DNA from: Acidobacteriota bacterium
GTDB taxonomy: Bacteria > Acidobacteriota > Terriglobia > Bryobacterales > Bryobacteraceae
Length of the DNA: 35,678 nucleotides
Assembly (NCBI GenBank): GCA_005808475.1
Contig: SYLY01000090.1
Coordinates: 1-35,678, forward strand
Direction: 5' to 3'
Of this stretch, positions 16,890 to 24,683 are shown piece after piece. The translations under genes were made by a program, and so were the position numbers. Position 1 is the first letter of the stretch. Each line of letters starts with the position of its first letter. Under the pieces are notes generated by a model, which had not been told where the DNA came from, did no database searches, and saw only the letters and a program-made list of their open reading frames with translations.

Positions 16890-17753
16890 TTACTTCCTCA
16901 TTTTCCGGTAAGCGTCCAGGCAGCGCTTGGCGGTGTCGAACGGATCGAACCGGCTGCCCTCCTGTTCGATCAGGTAGAACTCGATGCCGCCCGCTTTCTC
17001 CGCCGCCTGAAAGATCTTCTTCCAGGGCGCGACCCCTTCGCCGAACAGAACTTTGTAGCCTTTGTCCGGATGCTTGGTTGTGTCCACCGGCGCCCAATCC
17101 TTGCAGTGCATGGACCGGATGCGCCCCGGGTTCTGGCGGATCCACGCGACCGGGTCGGAGCCCGCGTCGATGCAGGTGCCCACGTCGAGTTGCAGCACCA
17201 CCTCATGCGGCGTGTTCTTCGCCAGGACATCCATGGGACGGGTTCCGCCAATGGGCTTGAACTCGGTCTGGTGATTGTGGAATCCGGCGCGCATGCCGGC
17301 GGATTTCAACTTATCCGCCCCAAGCGAAAGGCGCTCGGCGGTTTTTTTCCACCCATCCAGATCCTCGATCCGCCCGCCGGCGCTTGCCATGACTACCATG
17401 TTGCTGCCGAGGATGCCGTTGAGTTCGATGGCGTGGCCGATGTTCGCGGGTTCGAACGACTTGGCGCTGTTGTGGGTTGACAGGCACTTGACGCCAAGAT
17501 CGTCGAGGAGCTTGCGGACGTCCTTGGCGTAATCGGGTTTCCAGTCGAAGTAAGGCGAGTAGAACTCGACGCATTCGTAGCCCATCTTGGCGACGGCGCG
17601 GACCGTGCCGGGGAGGTCCTGCTTCAACTGATCGCGCACCGAGTAGAGTTCGATGCCGGCGGGAATCTTCTTGGCGGCGGCCGCGGGAGCCGCGAGGGCG
17701 GCGGCCGCGGTGGCAACGAAGCCGCGCCGGGTGGGCCGGGTGACTGGTTCCAT
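16890..17753 (-). CDS. Sugar phosphate isomerase/epimerase-like TIM barrel with Tat signal
   Basis: A 287-residue protein of the xylose-isomerase-like (AP_endonuc_2) TIM-barrel family, whose members isomerise or epimerise sugars and inositols at a divalent metal. The N-terminus has a twin-arginine signal (RPTRRGFVATAAAALAAPAAA), unusual for a sugar isomerase but common in this family in Acidobacteria and Planctomycetes. Landmarks are GIELYSVRDQLKQD, KMGYECVEFYSPYF, CLSTHNSAKSF, MRAGFHNHQTEF (metal-ligand histidine region), VVLQLDVGTCIDAG, IRSMHCKDW and a C-terminal EFYLIEQEGS (metal-ligand glutamate). I use ATG 17753; a GTG one codon earlier is possible. The stop is one base before the fusion gene's ATG, so the two form an operon. 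Confidence 0.88.
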   Translation of the reverse strand: MEPVTRPTRRGFVATAAAALAAPAAAAKKIPAGIELYSVRDQLKQDLPGTVRAVAKMGYECVEFYSPYFDWKPDYAKDVRKLLDDLGVKCLSTHNSAKSFEPANIGHAIELNGILGSNMVVMASAGGRIEDLDGWKKTAERLSLGADKLKSAGMRAGFHNHQTEFKPIGGTRPMDVLAKNTPHEVVLQLDVGTCIDAGSDPVAWIRQNPGRIRSMHCKDWAPVDTTKHPDKGYKVLFGEGVAPWKKIFQAAEKAGGIEFYLIEQEGSRFDPFDTAKRCLDAYRKMRK

Positions 17754-17772
17754 CACCAGTCACGATATCACG

Positions 17773-18180
17773 TCAGTCGGCGCTGGCCGAACGGCTGGCG
17801 TGGAGCAAAAGACCGGTGATCTGCTCGACCGCCGAAGCGATGTCGCCCGGCAGCTTCGCGCGAAGCTCGTCGAGGCCGCTGGCGGTGACCGAGCCGAAGT
17901 CGTGCCCGCGAGACTGGCGCTCCCCGCCGGCGTCGCGCCATACCGCGCCGGTGTAGCGCACTGTCAGAGGCCATTGCGTTCCCTCGAGCGTTGCGTGGAG
18001 GTTCCGCGACAATTGGCCGTTATTCCAGTGCAACTCAACGTCCGGAGCATCCCACGCGAGCGGCACAATTCCGATGTCCATTTCCGGATGTTCCGCCGAA
18101 AACGACCGGGCCGCCGAGAGAATCGAGTCCATTGCCGGCCGCCAGACTTCCTCGTTATTCCGCCAATCTTCCCAAGACAT
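17773..18180 (-). CDS. Unknown small acidic protein, possible immunity partner of the upstream toxin-like protein
   Basis: A 135-residue protein of no family I recognise, with no signal peptide or membrane segment. It starts MSWEDWRNNEEVWRPAMDSI and contains AWDAPDVELHWNNGQLSRNL and SGLDELRAKLPGDIASAVEQ, giving an N-terminal helix, a tryptophan-rich beta region and a C-terminal helix. ATG 18180 has AGGAGGA upstream, decisive over longer in-frame extensions. Only eight bases separate it from the toxin-like gene's stop, so both are on one transcript. Small acidic proteins directly after a small toxin-like domain are typical immunity proteins; this is inference from position and size. Confidence 0.7.
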   Translation of the reverse strand: MSWEDWRNNEEVWRPAMDSILSAARSFSAEHPEMDIGIVPLAWDAPDVELHWNNGQLSRNLHATLEGTQWPLTVRYTGAVWRDAGGERQSRGHDFGSVTASGLDELRAKLPGDIASAVEQITGLLLHASRSASAD

Positions 18181-18188
18181 GAATCCTC

Positions 18189-18500
18189 CTACAGGGCCGT
18201 GATCGAGAATAGATGAACCGGTCCGCTGGTCGCGCACTGCGTTCCGCCGCCAGGCTGGCCGAATCCGGGATTGACCGTTTGCAAAGGCAAAACGTCGAAA
18301 TCCGGCATGATCGATGCCGGGATCGCTCCCACTCGCCACGCGGGCTCTGACGGCAACGACAGCCGCCGCCGGGCCTCCCGAGGATCGTCGTAGCGGTCGG
18401 GCGTGAAATACGTGGCGCCCGATCGCGAGCGGATCGTTCCGGTTTCATCTATGAATAACTTTTCGGCATGCGAGACGTACCTATACAAAAGAATCGCCAC
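18189..18500 (-). CDS. Small stand-alone protein resembling C-terminal toxin domains of Rhs-type polymorphic toxins
   Basis: A 103-residue protein without signal or membrane segment. The layout LYRYVS ... G.I..RSGATYFTPDRYDD ... EARRRLSLPSEPAWRVGAIP ... PGFGQPGGGTQ ... PVHLFSI resembles a class of ADP-ribosyltransferase-like or nuclease-like domains found at the C-termini of Rhs and other polymorphic toxins, where 'YRYVS', 'YFTxDRY' and 'GxPGGGxE' recur. That is recollection of pattern, not a database result. Here the domain stands alone, without the carrier. The start is GTG at 18500; an in-frame TGA lies five codons upstream, so no larger protein is attached. The first ~60 bases are distinctly AT-rich for this window. 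It is followed by a possible immunity gene. Confidence 0.6.
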   Translation of the reverse strand: MAILLYRYVSHAEKLFIDETGTIRSRSGATYFTPDRYDDPREARRRLSLPSEPAWRVGAIPASIMPDFDVLPLQTVNPGFGQPGGGTQCATSGPVHLFSITAL

Positions 18501-18597
18501 TCTCGTATTCTTTCACCAGACGTCCTCGCGACGCAATTCCCGCGCGAGAAATGTCGTATTCCCTCGTAGCCGCGCACTATCGCGGGGAATACGAGAC
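18501..18597. repeat. Three TCGTATTC repeats, two forming an inverted repeat, upstream of the toxin-like gene
   Basis: TCTCGTATTC occurs at 18501-18510, immediately before the GTG start. TCGTATTCCC occurs at 18554-18563, and its exact reverse complement GGGAATACGA at 18585-18594, a perfect 10-base inverted repeat with a 21-base spacer. The arrangement fits an operator for autoregulation or a hairpin in the leader. The region lies in the 113-base gap between the sialidase-like stop and the toxin-like start and carries no gene. Confidence 0.6.
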
Positions 18598-18613
18598 GCG
18601 CCGCCTCTCCTCT

Positions 18614-19843
18614 TTACACCGGAATCCGGTACAGATACGAGTCCCCGCGCCACTCGTTCGGAAACGCGAACATTCGCGTCAAATGCAACGCGATCTCGCC
18701 GCTCTCCCGGTCCTCGCGAGCGTAGAAGTTCGATAGAGTCAGTAACTCGTCATCCCCGGCGCCCCGGTCGTCCACGACCCTCACTGAGTCCTTCACCAGC
18801 ATGCCCGACTTCCGGTCCACCTCCGCGATCTGGAACGGATACCGCGGCCGGTTGCCCTTGGCGTTCTCCGTGAGGATGTTTCCCAGCCAGAACAGCCGTC
18901 CGCTCGAATGAGTCACCAACTGCGAACAGGCGCTCGGCGAGAAGAACGGCTCGCCGTTGGAATACGTCCATGGTTCGGGCTTGGTCCAGCGCCGCCCGCC
19001 ATCGGAACTCAGCGAGAACCAGCGCCGCGATTCCAGATGCCGCCGCACGTCGTTCGACCCGCGCATCACGCACAGGATCCGGCCATCGGCGAGCGTGGCG
19101 AGCGCCGGTTCGTCCATCCCCCGCGTCACGCGGGCGGGGTCGGCTACGATCCTGGCAGCCGACTCCCATTCGATCTCGTTGCCCCTCCACTGGCCAATGA
19201 GCACCGCCGTATCGTGATAGGTGTAGCCGCCGCCCGGATTCGATGGCTTGCCATCGGGGCCTAGCGGCGCGATCACCGTCGGCAGCAGAATCGCTCCGTC
19301 CCGCCGCGGCATCGGCACGCACGTGGTATCGCCGAGCATCACGCTGTTCTTGCCGGTGAACACGCCCGGCAACGGATGCCGCGGACCGTACCCGGCGCCC
19401 TTGTGGATCAGTTGCCGCGCCGGGCCATCATCCACCTTGTAGAAGATGTTCCATTGCCGCATGCCTTCCAGAGGATCGTCGGTGGGCAGCACGCCCTCGA
19501 TCCAGAACTCCACCGTCCTGCCCGATCGCGGATCGGCCCACGGACCGCGCGGATGCATGCGCCACATGCCGCCGGGGCGCTTCTCGCCGCACTCGCGCCT
19601 TACCGGTTCCGTCCACGTCCGTCCGTTGTCGCTCGAACGGCGGTAGTACGCCACGTCGATCGTGTCCGAGCGCGAGATTCGCTGCTCGATCGACACCATC
19701 TCGCCGCCCTTGGCCTTGGTGTAGTAGGCCGCGCACATGACCGCCGCGCCCTTGACCGGCGAACGAAGAAACACCTCGCGGCGAATGCGGGGATCGGGAG
19801 CCGCGGCCGCGCCCGCCGCCAGCAACAGTCCGCGCCGCGTCAC
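18614..19843 (-). CDS. Sialidase-like (BNR/Asp-box beta-propeller) protein with Tat signal
   Basis: A 409-residue protein of the sialidase superfamily, predicted six-bladed propeller. The GTG start (19843) overlaps the MscS stop as GTGA and gives a twin-arginine leader (TRRGLLLAAGAAAAPDP), so it is exported. Two Asp-boxes are visible: SSDNGRTW near residue 66 and SSDGGRRW in the C-terminal half. An R-I-x-R early arginine (DPRIRREVFLRS) and ADGRILCVMRGS are also seen. Many Asp-box proteins of Acidobacteria and Planctomycetes are called exo-alpha-sialidases without proof, so sialic acid as substrate should not be assumed. The coupled MscS gene is probably incidental. Longer in-frame starts run through MscS and are rejected. 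Confidence 0.85.
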   Translation of the reverse strand: MTRRGLLLAAGAAAAPDPRIRREVFLRSPVKGAAVMCAAYYTKAKGGEMVSIEQRISRSDTIDVAYYRRSSDNGRTWTEPVRRECGEKRPGGMWRMHPRGPWADPRSGRTVEFWIEGVLPTDDPLEGMRQWNIFYKVDDGPARQLIHKGAGYGPRHPLPGVFTGKNSVMLGDTTCVPMPRRDGAILLPTVIAPLGPDGKPSNPGGGYTYHDTAVLIGQWRGNEIEWESAARIVADPARVTRGMDEPALATLADGRILCVMRGSNDVRRHLESRRWFSLSSDGGRRWTKPEPWTYSNGEPFFSPSACSQLVTHSSGRLFWLGNILTENAKGNRPRYPFQIAEVDRKSGMLVKDSVRVVDDRGAGDDELLTLSNFYAREDRESGEIALHLTRMFAFPNEWRGDSYLYRIPV

Positions 19844-20643
19844 GCCGACACCGACAACTCGGCCACCGGACGCGGATATCCGCCCGAGCCGGCCACTTCC
19901 TTGATCGCCGCGTTGCCGTCGAAAAACACCTGCCAGTAGTGATCGTTGTGCGTGTAGGGCCGCACCGCCAGCACCACGCCGAGCGCGTTTTGCGAGAGAA
20001 TGGCGATCTCCGGCGCGGGTTTGGCGCACACGTTCGGGATTTGGCGCACGCGCACGGCGAGTTGTTCCATCAGCGCGTGCGCGTCGGCCGCATGCGCCAC
20101 CGCGCAGGTCAGATCCACCCGGCGATGAGGGTTAGTGGAAAAGTTCTGGATATTGTCGGAGAAGATCTTCGCGTTGCCGACGTAGGTGCGAACGTTGTCG
20201 GGCGTATCGATCGCGGTGACGAACATCCCGATCTCGCCGACCGTTCCGCTGACGCCCGCCGCGTAGATGAAGTCGCCCGTCTTGAACGGACGCAGGATTA
20301 CCAGGAACGCGCCCGCCGCGAAGTTCGAAAGCAGACCTGCCCACGCCGCGCCGATCGCCACGCTGGCGCCGGCGATGAACGCCGCGAACGACGTGGTCTC
20401 CACGCCGAAGAAGCCCAGGATCGCGATCACCAACGCGATATTGAACAGCACCGACACGATGCTCTGCGCGTACAAGATGATGGTGGCGTCCATCTTTTGG
20501 CGGCGCATGCCGTCGCCCATCAACGATACGCCGAACCGGATGATCCACCGGCCCAGCAACCACAACAGGACAGCCGCCATCAGCTTCAGTCCGGCGTCGG
20601 TGAGGTGGCTGACCACCGACGCGATCACGGGTTGGAAATCCAT
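19840..20643 (-). CDS. MscS family small-conductance mechanosensitive channel
   Basis: A 267-residue inner-membrane channel that opens under membrane tension during hypo-osmotic shock and releases solutes. Three transmembrane helices are visible: MAAVLLWLLGRWIIRFGVSL, ILYAQSIVSVLFNIALVIAI and the pore helix TM3 with AFIAGASVAIGAAWAGLLSN then FAAGAFLVILRPF, matching the Gly/Ala-packed TM3 of MscS. The cytoplasmic beta domain follows (GDFIYAAGVSGTVGEIGMFV, TYVGNAKIFSDNIQNFS) and then the C-terminal alpha/beta cage domain. Length is close to E. coli MscS (286). It overlaps the sialidase-like gene by four bases. An own promoter with TATACT sits nine bases upstream. Confidence 0.95.
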   Translation of the reverse strand: MDFQPVIASVVSHLTDAGLKLMAAVLLWLLGRWIIRFGVSLMGDGMRRQKMDATIILYAQSIVSVLFNIALVIAILGFFGVETTSFAAFIAGASVAIGAAWAGLLSNFAAGAFLVILRPFKTGDFIYAAGVSGTVGEIGMFVTAIDTPDNVRTYVGNAKIFSDNIQNFSTNPHRRVDLTCAVAHAADAHALMEQLAVRVRQIPNVCAKPAPEIAILSQNALGVVLAVRPYTHNDHYWQVFFDGNAAIKEVAGSGGYPRPVAELSVSA

Positions 20644-20652
20644 ATTAGGCGT

Positions 20653-20658
20653 AGTATA
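20653..20658 (-). promoter_or_regulatory. Candidate -10 (TATACT) for the MscS gene
   Basis: Minus-strand TATACT lies nine bases before the MscS ATG (20643) and after the SUMF1-fold stop at 20671. A weak TTGCGC lies 19 bases further upstream. No Shine-Dalgarno is present, so any transcript would be nearly leaderless. Confidence 0.4.
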
Positions 20659-20670
20659 CGCCGGTGGCGG

Positions 20671-21408
20671 CTACTTCGCGCAACGAAAGCCGAGGTTCGG
20701 AGTGCGGTGGTTCGGGCGGACCCAGTTACGGAAAAACACCGTGCAGCGGGGAGCCGAATCGGACCAGGCGCCTCCGCGAATCACCTTGTAGCGGCCGCTC
20801 TCCGGACCCTTGGGATCGCGATCGGGGCTCGACTTGTAGTACTCGCGCTCGAACCAGTCGGCGGTCCACTCCGAGACGCTTCCCGCCATGTCGAAAAGTC
20901 CGAACGGATTGGCCGCGAATTGCGCCACCGGACCCGGTCCGGCCTGTGTCCCGTACCGCGCCGACTTGGCGTCCAGCTTGTCGCCTCCCGGGTACGACAG
21001 CCCTTCCTGGCCGCCTCGCGCCGCGCGTTCCCATTCGGCTTCGGTGGGCAGGCGTTTTCCGGTCCACGCGCAGTACGCCGACGCGTCATCCCAATCGACG
21101 TTGTAGGCGGGGAAGCTCTCCTCACCGGCCGGCACGGCGCCATTGAGCCAATGATACGGAGCCCGGCGTTTGGACGCCGCCACGAACTTCGCGTAGGCCG
21201 CTTGCGTCACCTCGGTGGCATCCAGCGCGAACGCCGCGATGTGCACCTTGTGTGGAGGACGGTCGTCGAGCAGCACCACGGGACGCATGGTGGTGCTGTC
21301 GTCCTTGGTCAGCTTGCTTCGGCCCATGCTGAACTCGCCGGCGGGAATGTTCACCATCCCCTCTTCGGCCAGCGCCGCCGCCGCCAGCAGAAGTCCGAAC
21401 GCTCGCAT
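20671..21408 (-). CDS. Secreted SUMF1/FGE-fold protein, probably not an active formylglycine-generating enzyme
   Basis: A 245-residue exported protein with a Sec signal (MRAFGLLLAAAALAEE). It has the FGE-sulfatase fold: MVNIPAGEFSMG, HIAAFALDATEVTQAAYAKF, FPAYNVDWDDASAYCAWTGK, RLPTEAEWERAARGG, NPFGLFDMAGSVSEWTADWF, YKVIRGGAWSDSAPRC and RTPNLGFRCAK. In genuine FGE the copper-binding pair sits in RGGSxxCxxxxC. Here the first cysteine position is aspartate and only the second cysteine remains. So although a sulfatase lies nearby, this protein probably does not mature it and may instead bind carbohydrate or act as a structural partner. It starts one base... adjacent to the DUF1501 stop (21409), implying co-transcription. 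Confidence 0.88.
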   Translation of the reverse strand: MRAFGLLLAAAALAEEGMVNIPAGEFSMGRSKLTKDDSTTMRPVVLLDDRPPHKVHIAAFALDATEVTQAAYAKFVAASKRRAPYHWLNGAVPAGEESFPAYNVDWDDASAYCAWTGKRLPTEAEWERAARGGQEGLSYPGGDKLDAKSARYGTQAGPGPVAQFAANPFGLFDMAGSVSEWTADWFEREYYKSSPDRDPKGPESGRYKVIRGGAWSDSAPRCTVFFRNWVRPNHRTPNLGFRCAK

Positions 21409-22806
21409 TTACGTGAACAGTTCCACGATTTCGTCGTCCATGGCGAACTCGGTCGCGCCCAACGGATCGATGTAGCGATATGTCCGCTTCGACGGCGTGT
21501 TGGTGATTTCCTTCTTCCAGTCGATCCCGAGCACGGAGTAGATGGTGGCGTAGATGTTCTCGGTCTTGGGCTGGATCTTGTGACGCCAGCCGTTTTCCAC
21601 CACTTTCGCGCCATCGGCGTCGGTCTTGCCCAGAATGCGGCCGCCCTTCACTCCCGCGCCGGCGAATAGCGAAAGGTAGCAGGGATTGTAGTGGTGCCGC
21701 CCGGCGTTCTGATTCAGCGCGCCCGGCGTCCGTCCGAACTCGGTGGCCATCACCACGATGGTCTCGTCGAGCAGTGTCTTGCCCGGTTCGCGCGGCGACG
21801 GCGTGGCGGCGAGATCGCGCATCAGCGACGCCATGCCCAGGTCGAACTCGTTCGACAGCCGGTAGTGGTTGGATTTGGCCTTGTGCGTGAAGATGTTGGT
21901 GTGGTGATCCCAGCCGGGATGCGTGATGTGGAAGTAGCGCGCGCCGGCGTCGGCCTGGATCATGTTGCGCGCCAGCAGACAGCCGAGACCCACCTCGTTG
22001 TCTCCGTATTTTTCGCGATCCTCCTTCGACATGCGAAACGCGGTGGGCCATCGCGCGTCGCCCAGGATGCGGTACGCCGAGGACTGGAAATCGCGGAACG
22101 CGGCCAGTGACCGGTCGCGCCCATCCCGCGAAGAGCGCGCCGCCTTGTCGAGCTCCGACAGCAGCCGGTAGCGTTCCTCGAGCAGCTTCGCCGCCTCGCC
22201 TTCCACCGACGCCGCTCCGCCACCGTTCTTGAAATTGATGTCCACAACGGAGTGCCTCGGATTCAGAAAGCCCGTGGATAGCGCGCCGCAACCCGCCGTG
22301 TCGAGATTGCAGCCGATGTAGGTGGGGACCGTGTCGGTCTGGCGCCGCTGCGATTCCAACTCGAGCGCGATCACCGATCCCACCGAGGGAATCTCGTTCG
22401 CCTGCGCCGGATTCAACGGCCGCCCGGCCTGCGTGTAGTATTGACCGCGGAAGTGGACCACCTCATGGCTCTTCATCGAGCGCACGATGGCGACGCGATC
22501 CATTTCCTTCGAAAGTTCGGGAAACAGGCGGTGGCTCAGATACAGGTCGTTGCGCACCGGCCGCACGTCGAGATCCTTGGGCGTGCCCTTGGACTCCTTG
22601 AAGTCGAACGTGTCCAGGTGCGAGATCGCGCCCGCCAACTCGATCAATACGGCAAAGCGCGCGCCGCCGCGAGGGTTCGCCTTGCCCGCCGCTCGAACCT
22701 GGGGAATCAGACCCGCCTGATCGGCGAACGCGCCGAGCACGCCGTAGCCGCCGAGCCGCAGGGCGTCGCGCCGGGAGGGGAGGAAATCGGAGACTCGCTT
22801 GGTCAT
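21409..22806 (-). CDS. DUF1501 domain-containing protein (second copy), likely Tat-exported
   Basis: A 465-residue member of the same phosphatase-fold family as the protein at 4304-5770 but clearly diverged from it. The N-terminus has a Tat-like leader (SRRDALRLGGYGVLGAFA). Landmarks are FAVLIELAGAISHLDTFDFK, KEMDRVAIVRSMKSHEVVHF, GARYFHITHPGWDHHTNIF, ETIVVMATEFGRTPGALNQN, AGRHHYNPCYLSLFAGAGVKG and IYSVLGIDWKKEI. ATG 22806 follows a GAGG and lies eight bases after the DUF1549/DUF1553 stop, mirroring the gene order of the first pair. The frame stays open upstream but only as a shadow of the preceding gene. Reaction unknown. Confidence 0.93.
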   Translation of the reverse strand: MTKRVSDFLPSRRDALRLGGYGVLGAFADQAGLIPQVRAAGKANPRGGARFAVLIELAGAISHLDTFDFKESKGTPKDLDVRPVRNDLYLSHRLFPELSKEMDRVAIVRSMKSHEVVHFRGQYYTQAGRPLNPAQANEIPSVGSVIALELESQRRQTDTVPTYIGCNLDTAGCGALSTGFLNPRHSVVDINFKNGGGAASVEGEAAKLLEERYRLLSELDKAARSSRDGRDRSLAAFRDFQSSAYRILGDARWPTAFRMSKEDREKYGDNEVGLGCLLARNMIQADAGARYFHITHPGWDHHTNIFTHKAKSNHYRLSNEFDLGMASLMRDLAATPSPREPGKTLLDETIVVMATEFGRTPGALNQNAGRHHYNPCYLSLFAGAGVKGGRILGKTDADGAKVVENGWRHKIQPKTENIYATIYSVLGIDWKKEITNTPSKRTYRYIDPLGATEFAMDDEIVELFT

Positions 22807-22814
22807 GATCGGCC

Positions 22815-24629
22815 TCAATAGTTGAACACGAACTCGGGGCTGTTGATCAGCGCCCATTGCAGATTTTCGGCGCCGCGGCGGCGATCCTTCTCGACCGCCG
22901 GCAAAGCCACTTGCCGCTCGGCCGCGCTCGGCCGGCGGGACAGAGTGGAAAGGTACAACTCCTCGACGAGAGCTTCGGTGGAGGATGTCTCCTTCACCAA
23001 CCGGTCGACGCGGCTGTCCTTGAGCGACAGCACGCCATCGTTCACCACGTTCGTCTGCATCAGGACCATTGCCTGCATCGACGTGAACGTGATGCGCTTG
23101 GGCATCTGGTCCCGGCCCTGTTGGCCGAAAATCTTGAGGAATCCCGCCAACTCGCCGGCGGCTTTGGAGGGCTCCGACATCTGGTGGACCATCGGCACCT
23201 TCTGGTCGCCGCTGGCGTACGAAGCCGGACGCGCGGTCGCCACCGTGATTGCGTCGTGCAGTTCGGGCGCGGTCAGCGGGCGGACGAACTTGCGCGAGTA
23301 GTAGTTGGCGTATGAGTCCTTCCACTCGCCGTCGAATCGCGACGACAACGCATAGGCGTTCGACTTCATGATCCGCTTGGCCAGCTTGCGGAAGCTGTAG
23401 TTCGACTTCTGGAAGTCGGCCGCCATCGCGTCGAGCAGCGCCGGATTCGACGGCTGCACCGTCCACGGCGCGGGCGGCGGATTCTTCGGATCGTACCGGC
23501 TCAGATCGAAGTCGTCGACCGTCTCGACGATGCCGAATCCCATCAACTCGGCCCAGATTCGATTCGCGAACGCGCGCGAGAACTGAATGTGGCCGGTCAG
23601 CAGCCGCGCCAGTTCGTCGCGCTCGTGTAGCCCCGGCCTGGGAGCCTCGCCGGTGAGAATGAAGCGCGGCTTGCTGTCGCCGCCCAACCGCATCACCCGC
23701 AGGATGGACTCGGCCTTGGTGTCGTAGCCCGGCGCCTCGTCGTCCACCGTGTATTCGGTGTTGGCTTGGCCGCCGTTCTCCCAGTTCATCACCTGCCGCG
23801 TCTTGCCGTAGAATCCCGCCTGGCGATAGAAGTCCTCGCGCTTCTTGCCTGTTAGGTAGAGGTTCACCTTCTCGAGATGGCCCTTGCCGTCGTGGCAGGA
23901 AATGCAGGCCAGATTCAAGCCGAGCAAAACCTTCGAATAGGTCACGGTGAACTCGTCGACCGTGTCGGAGACGTTCAGCAGGTCCATTCCATCGGGAGCG
24001 TCGGGATCGTCTTTCGCCTTCACGAAGTCGCGGGCGAAGTAGAGTCCGCCGGGGAACGAGAAACTGGTCTTGCCGCCCTGCGCTAGCAGATCGGTGGCGA
24101 CCTCGTTATACGGCCGGTCGAGCCGGATCCACTCCCGCACCCAATAGTGGAACAGGTTCAACCCATGGCCCATGCGGCTGCCGGCGCGGAACAGATCCTC
24201 GAAGTAGTAGGTCCATTTGTCGACGAACGCCGGCGAATCCACCAGCTTGTCGATCAGCTTGTCGCGTTTGGCCGGATCGTTCGACGCCAGGAACTCCCGC
24301 AGCTCGCCGGGTTCGGGAATCCGGCCGGCCGCGTCGAGCCAGACGCGCCGCGCGAACTCCTCGTCGCCGGAGAGCGGCGCGTGCGGCACCTTGTCGCGGC
24401 GCATGCGTCCGAACACGTGCTCGTCGATGTACGATTTCATCGCGACCGGACCCGCCTTGGTTGCGGCTTTGCCCGCGGCCTCGGCCGTCAGCGCGGCGAC
24501 CGCCTTCTTGCGGTCGGCCTCGGGTTGGAAGATCGGCCGGTGGGCGCGATCCACCGCGTCCTGGGGATGCTCGGGCTGCTGGGCCAAAACCGGATACACG
24601 CAGAGGGCGAGAATTGCCGTTCGACTCAT
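22815..24629 (-). CDS. DUF1549/DUF1553 (PSD1) domain-containing protein, short form
   Basis: A 604-residue exported protein (signal MSRTAILALCVYPVLAQ) related to the protein at 1209-4301 but without the N-terminal PSC1 cytochrome domain or the LamG-like insert. The DUF1549 part shows FARRVWLDAAGRIPEPGELR, NDPAKRDKLIDKLVDSPAFV and LGLNLACISCHDGKGHLEKV, a single CxxCH. The DUF1553 part shows LTGHIQFSRAFANRIWAEL, SNYSFRKLAKRIMKSNAY and TFTSMQAMVLMQTNVVND. The C-terminus is the usual LQWALINSPEFVFNY. Followed by its DUF1501 partner at an eight-base gap, and divergent from the sulfatase with a 54-base intergenic region. Confidence 0.92.
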   Translation of the reverse strand: MSRTAILALCVYPVLAQQPEHPQDAVDRAHRPIFQPEADRKKAVAALTAEAAGKAATKAGPVAMKSYIDEHVFGRMRRDKVPHAPLSGDEEFARRVWLDAAGRIPEPGELREFLASNDPAKRDKLIDKLVDSPAFVDKWTYYFEDLFRAGSRMGHGLNLFHYWVREWIRLDRPYNEVATDLLAQGGKTSFSFPGGLYFARDFVKAKDDPDAPDGMDLLNVSDTVDEFTVTYSKVLLGLNLACISCHDGKGHLEKVNLYLTGKKREDFYRQAGFYGKTRQVMNWENGGQANTEYTVDDEAPGYDTKAESILRVMRLGGDSKPRFILTGEAPRPGLHERDELARLLTGHIQFSRAFANRIWAELMGFGIVETVDDFDLSRYDPKNPPPAPWTVQPSNPALLDAMAADFQKSNYSFRKLAKRIMKSNAYALSSRFDGEWKDSYANYYSRKFVRPLTAPELHDAITVATARPASYASGDQKVPMVHQMSEPSKAAGELAGFLKIFGQQGRDQMPKRITFTSMQAMVLMQTNVVNDGVLSLKDSRVDRLVKETSSTEALVEELYLSTLSRRPSAAERQVALPAVEKDRRRGAENLQWALINSPEFVFNY

Positions 24630-24639
24630 GTTCGTTCAT

Positions 24640-24671
24640 ATTCTACATCGTCCGGCGGGCCGGAGTATTCT
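24640..24671. promoter_or_regulatory. Divergent -10-like elements for the DUF1549/1553 gene and the sulfatase
   Basis: The 54-base gap holds minus-strand TAGAAT (24640-24645), ten bases before the ATG at 24629, and plus-strand TATTCT (24666-24671), twelve bases before the ATG at 24684. The plus gene also has AGGA within its short leader. The shared region suggests coordinated expression of both arms. Confidence 0.4.
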
Positions 24672-24683
24672 AGTAGGACCTCG

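Noticed and set aside
18614-19843. Assigning true sialidase activity
   Set aside because: Only two Asp-boxes and a propeller-like layout are visible. The catalytic arginine triad and Asp/Tyr/Glu set could not be placed with confidence.
20671-21408. Calling the SUMF1-fold protein a formylglycine-generating enzyme
   Set aside because: The first of the two copper-binding cysteines is replaced by aspartate.
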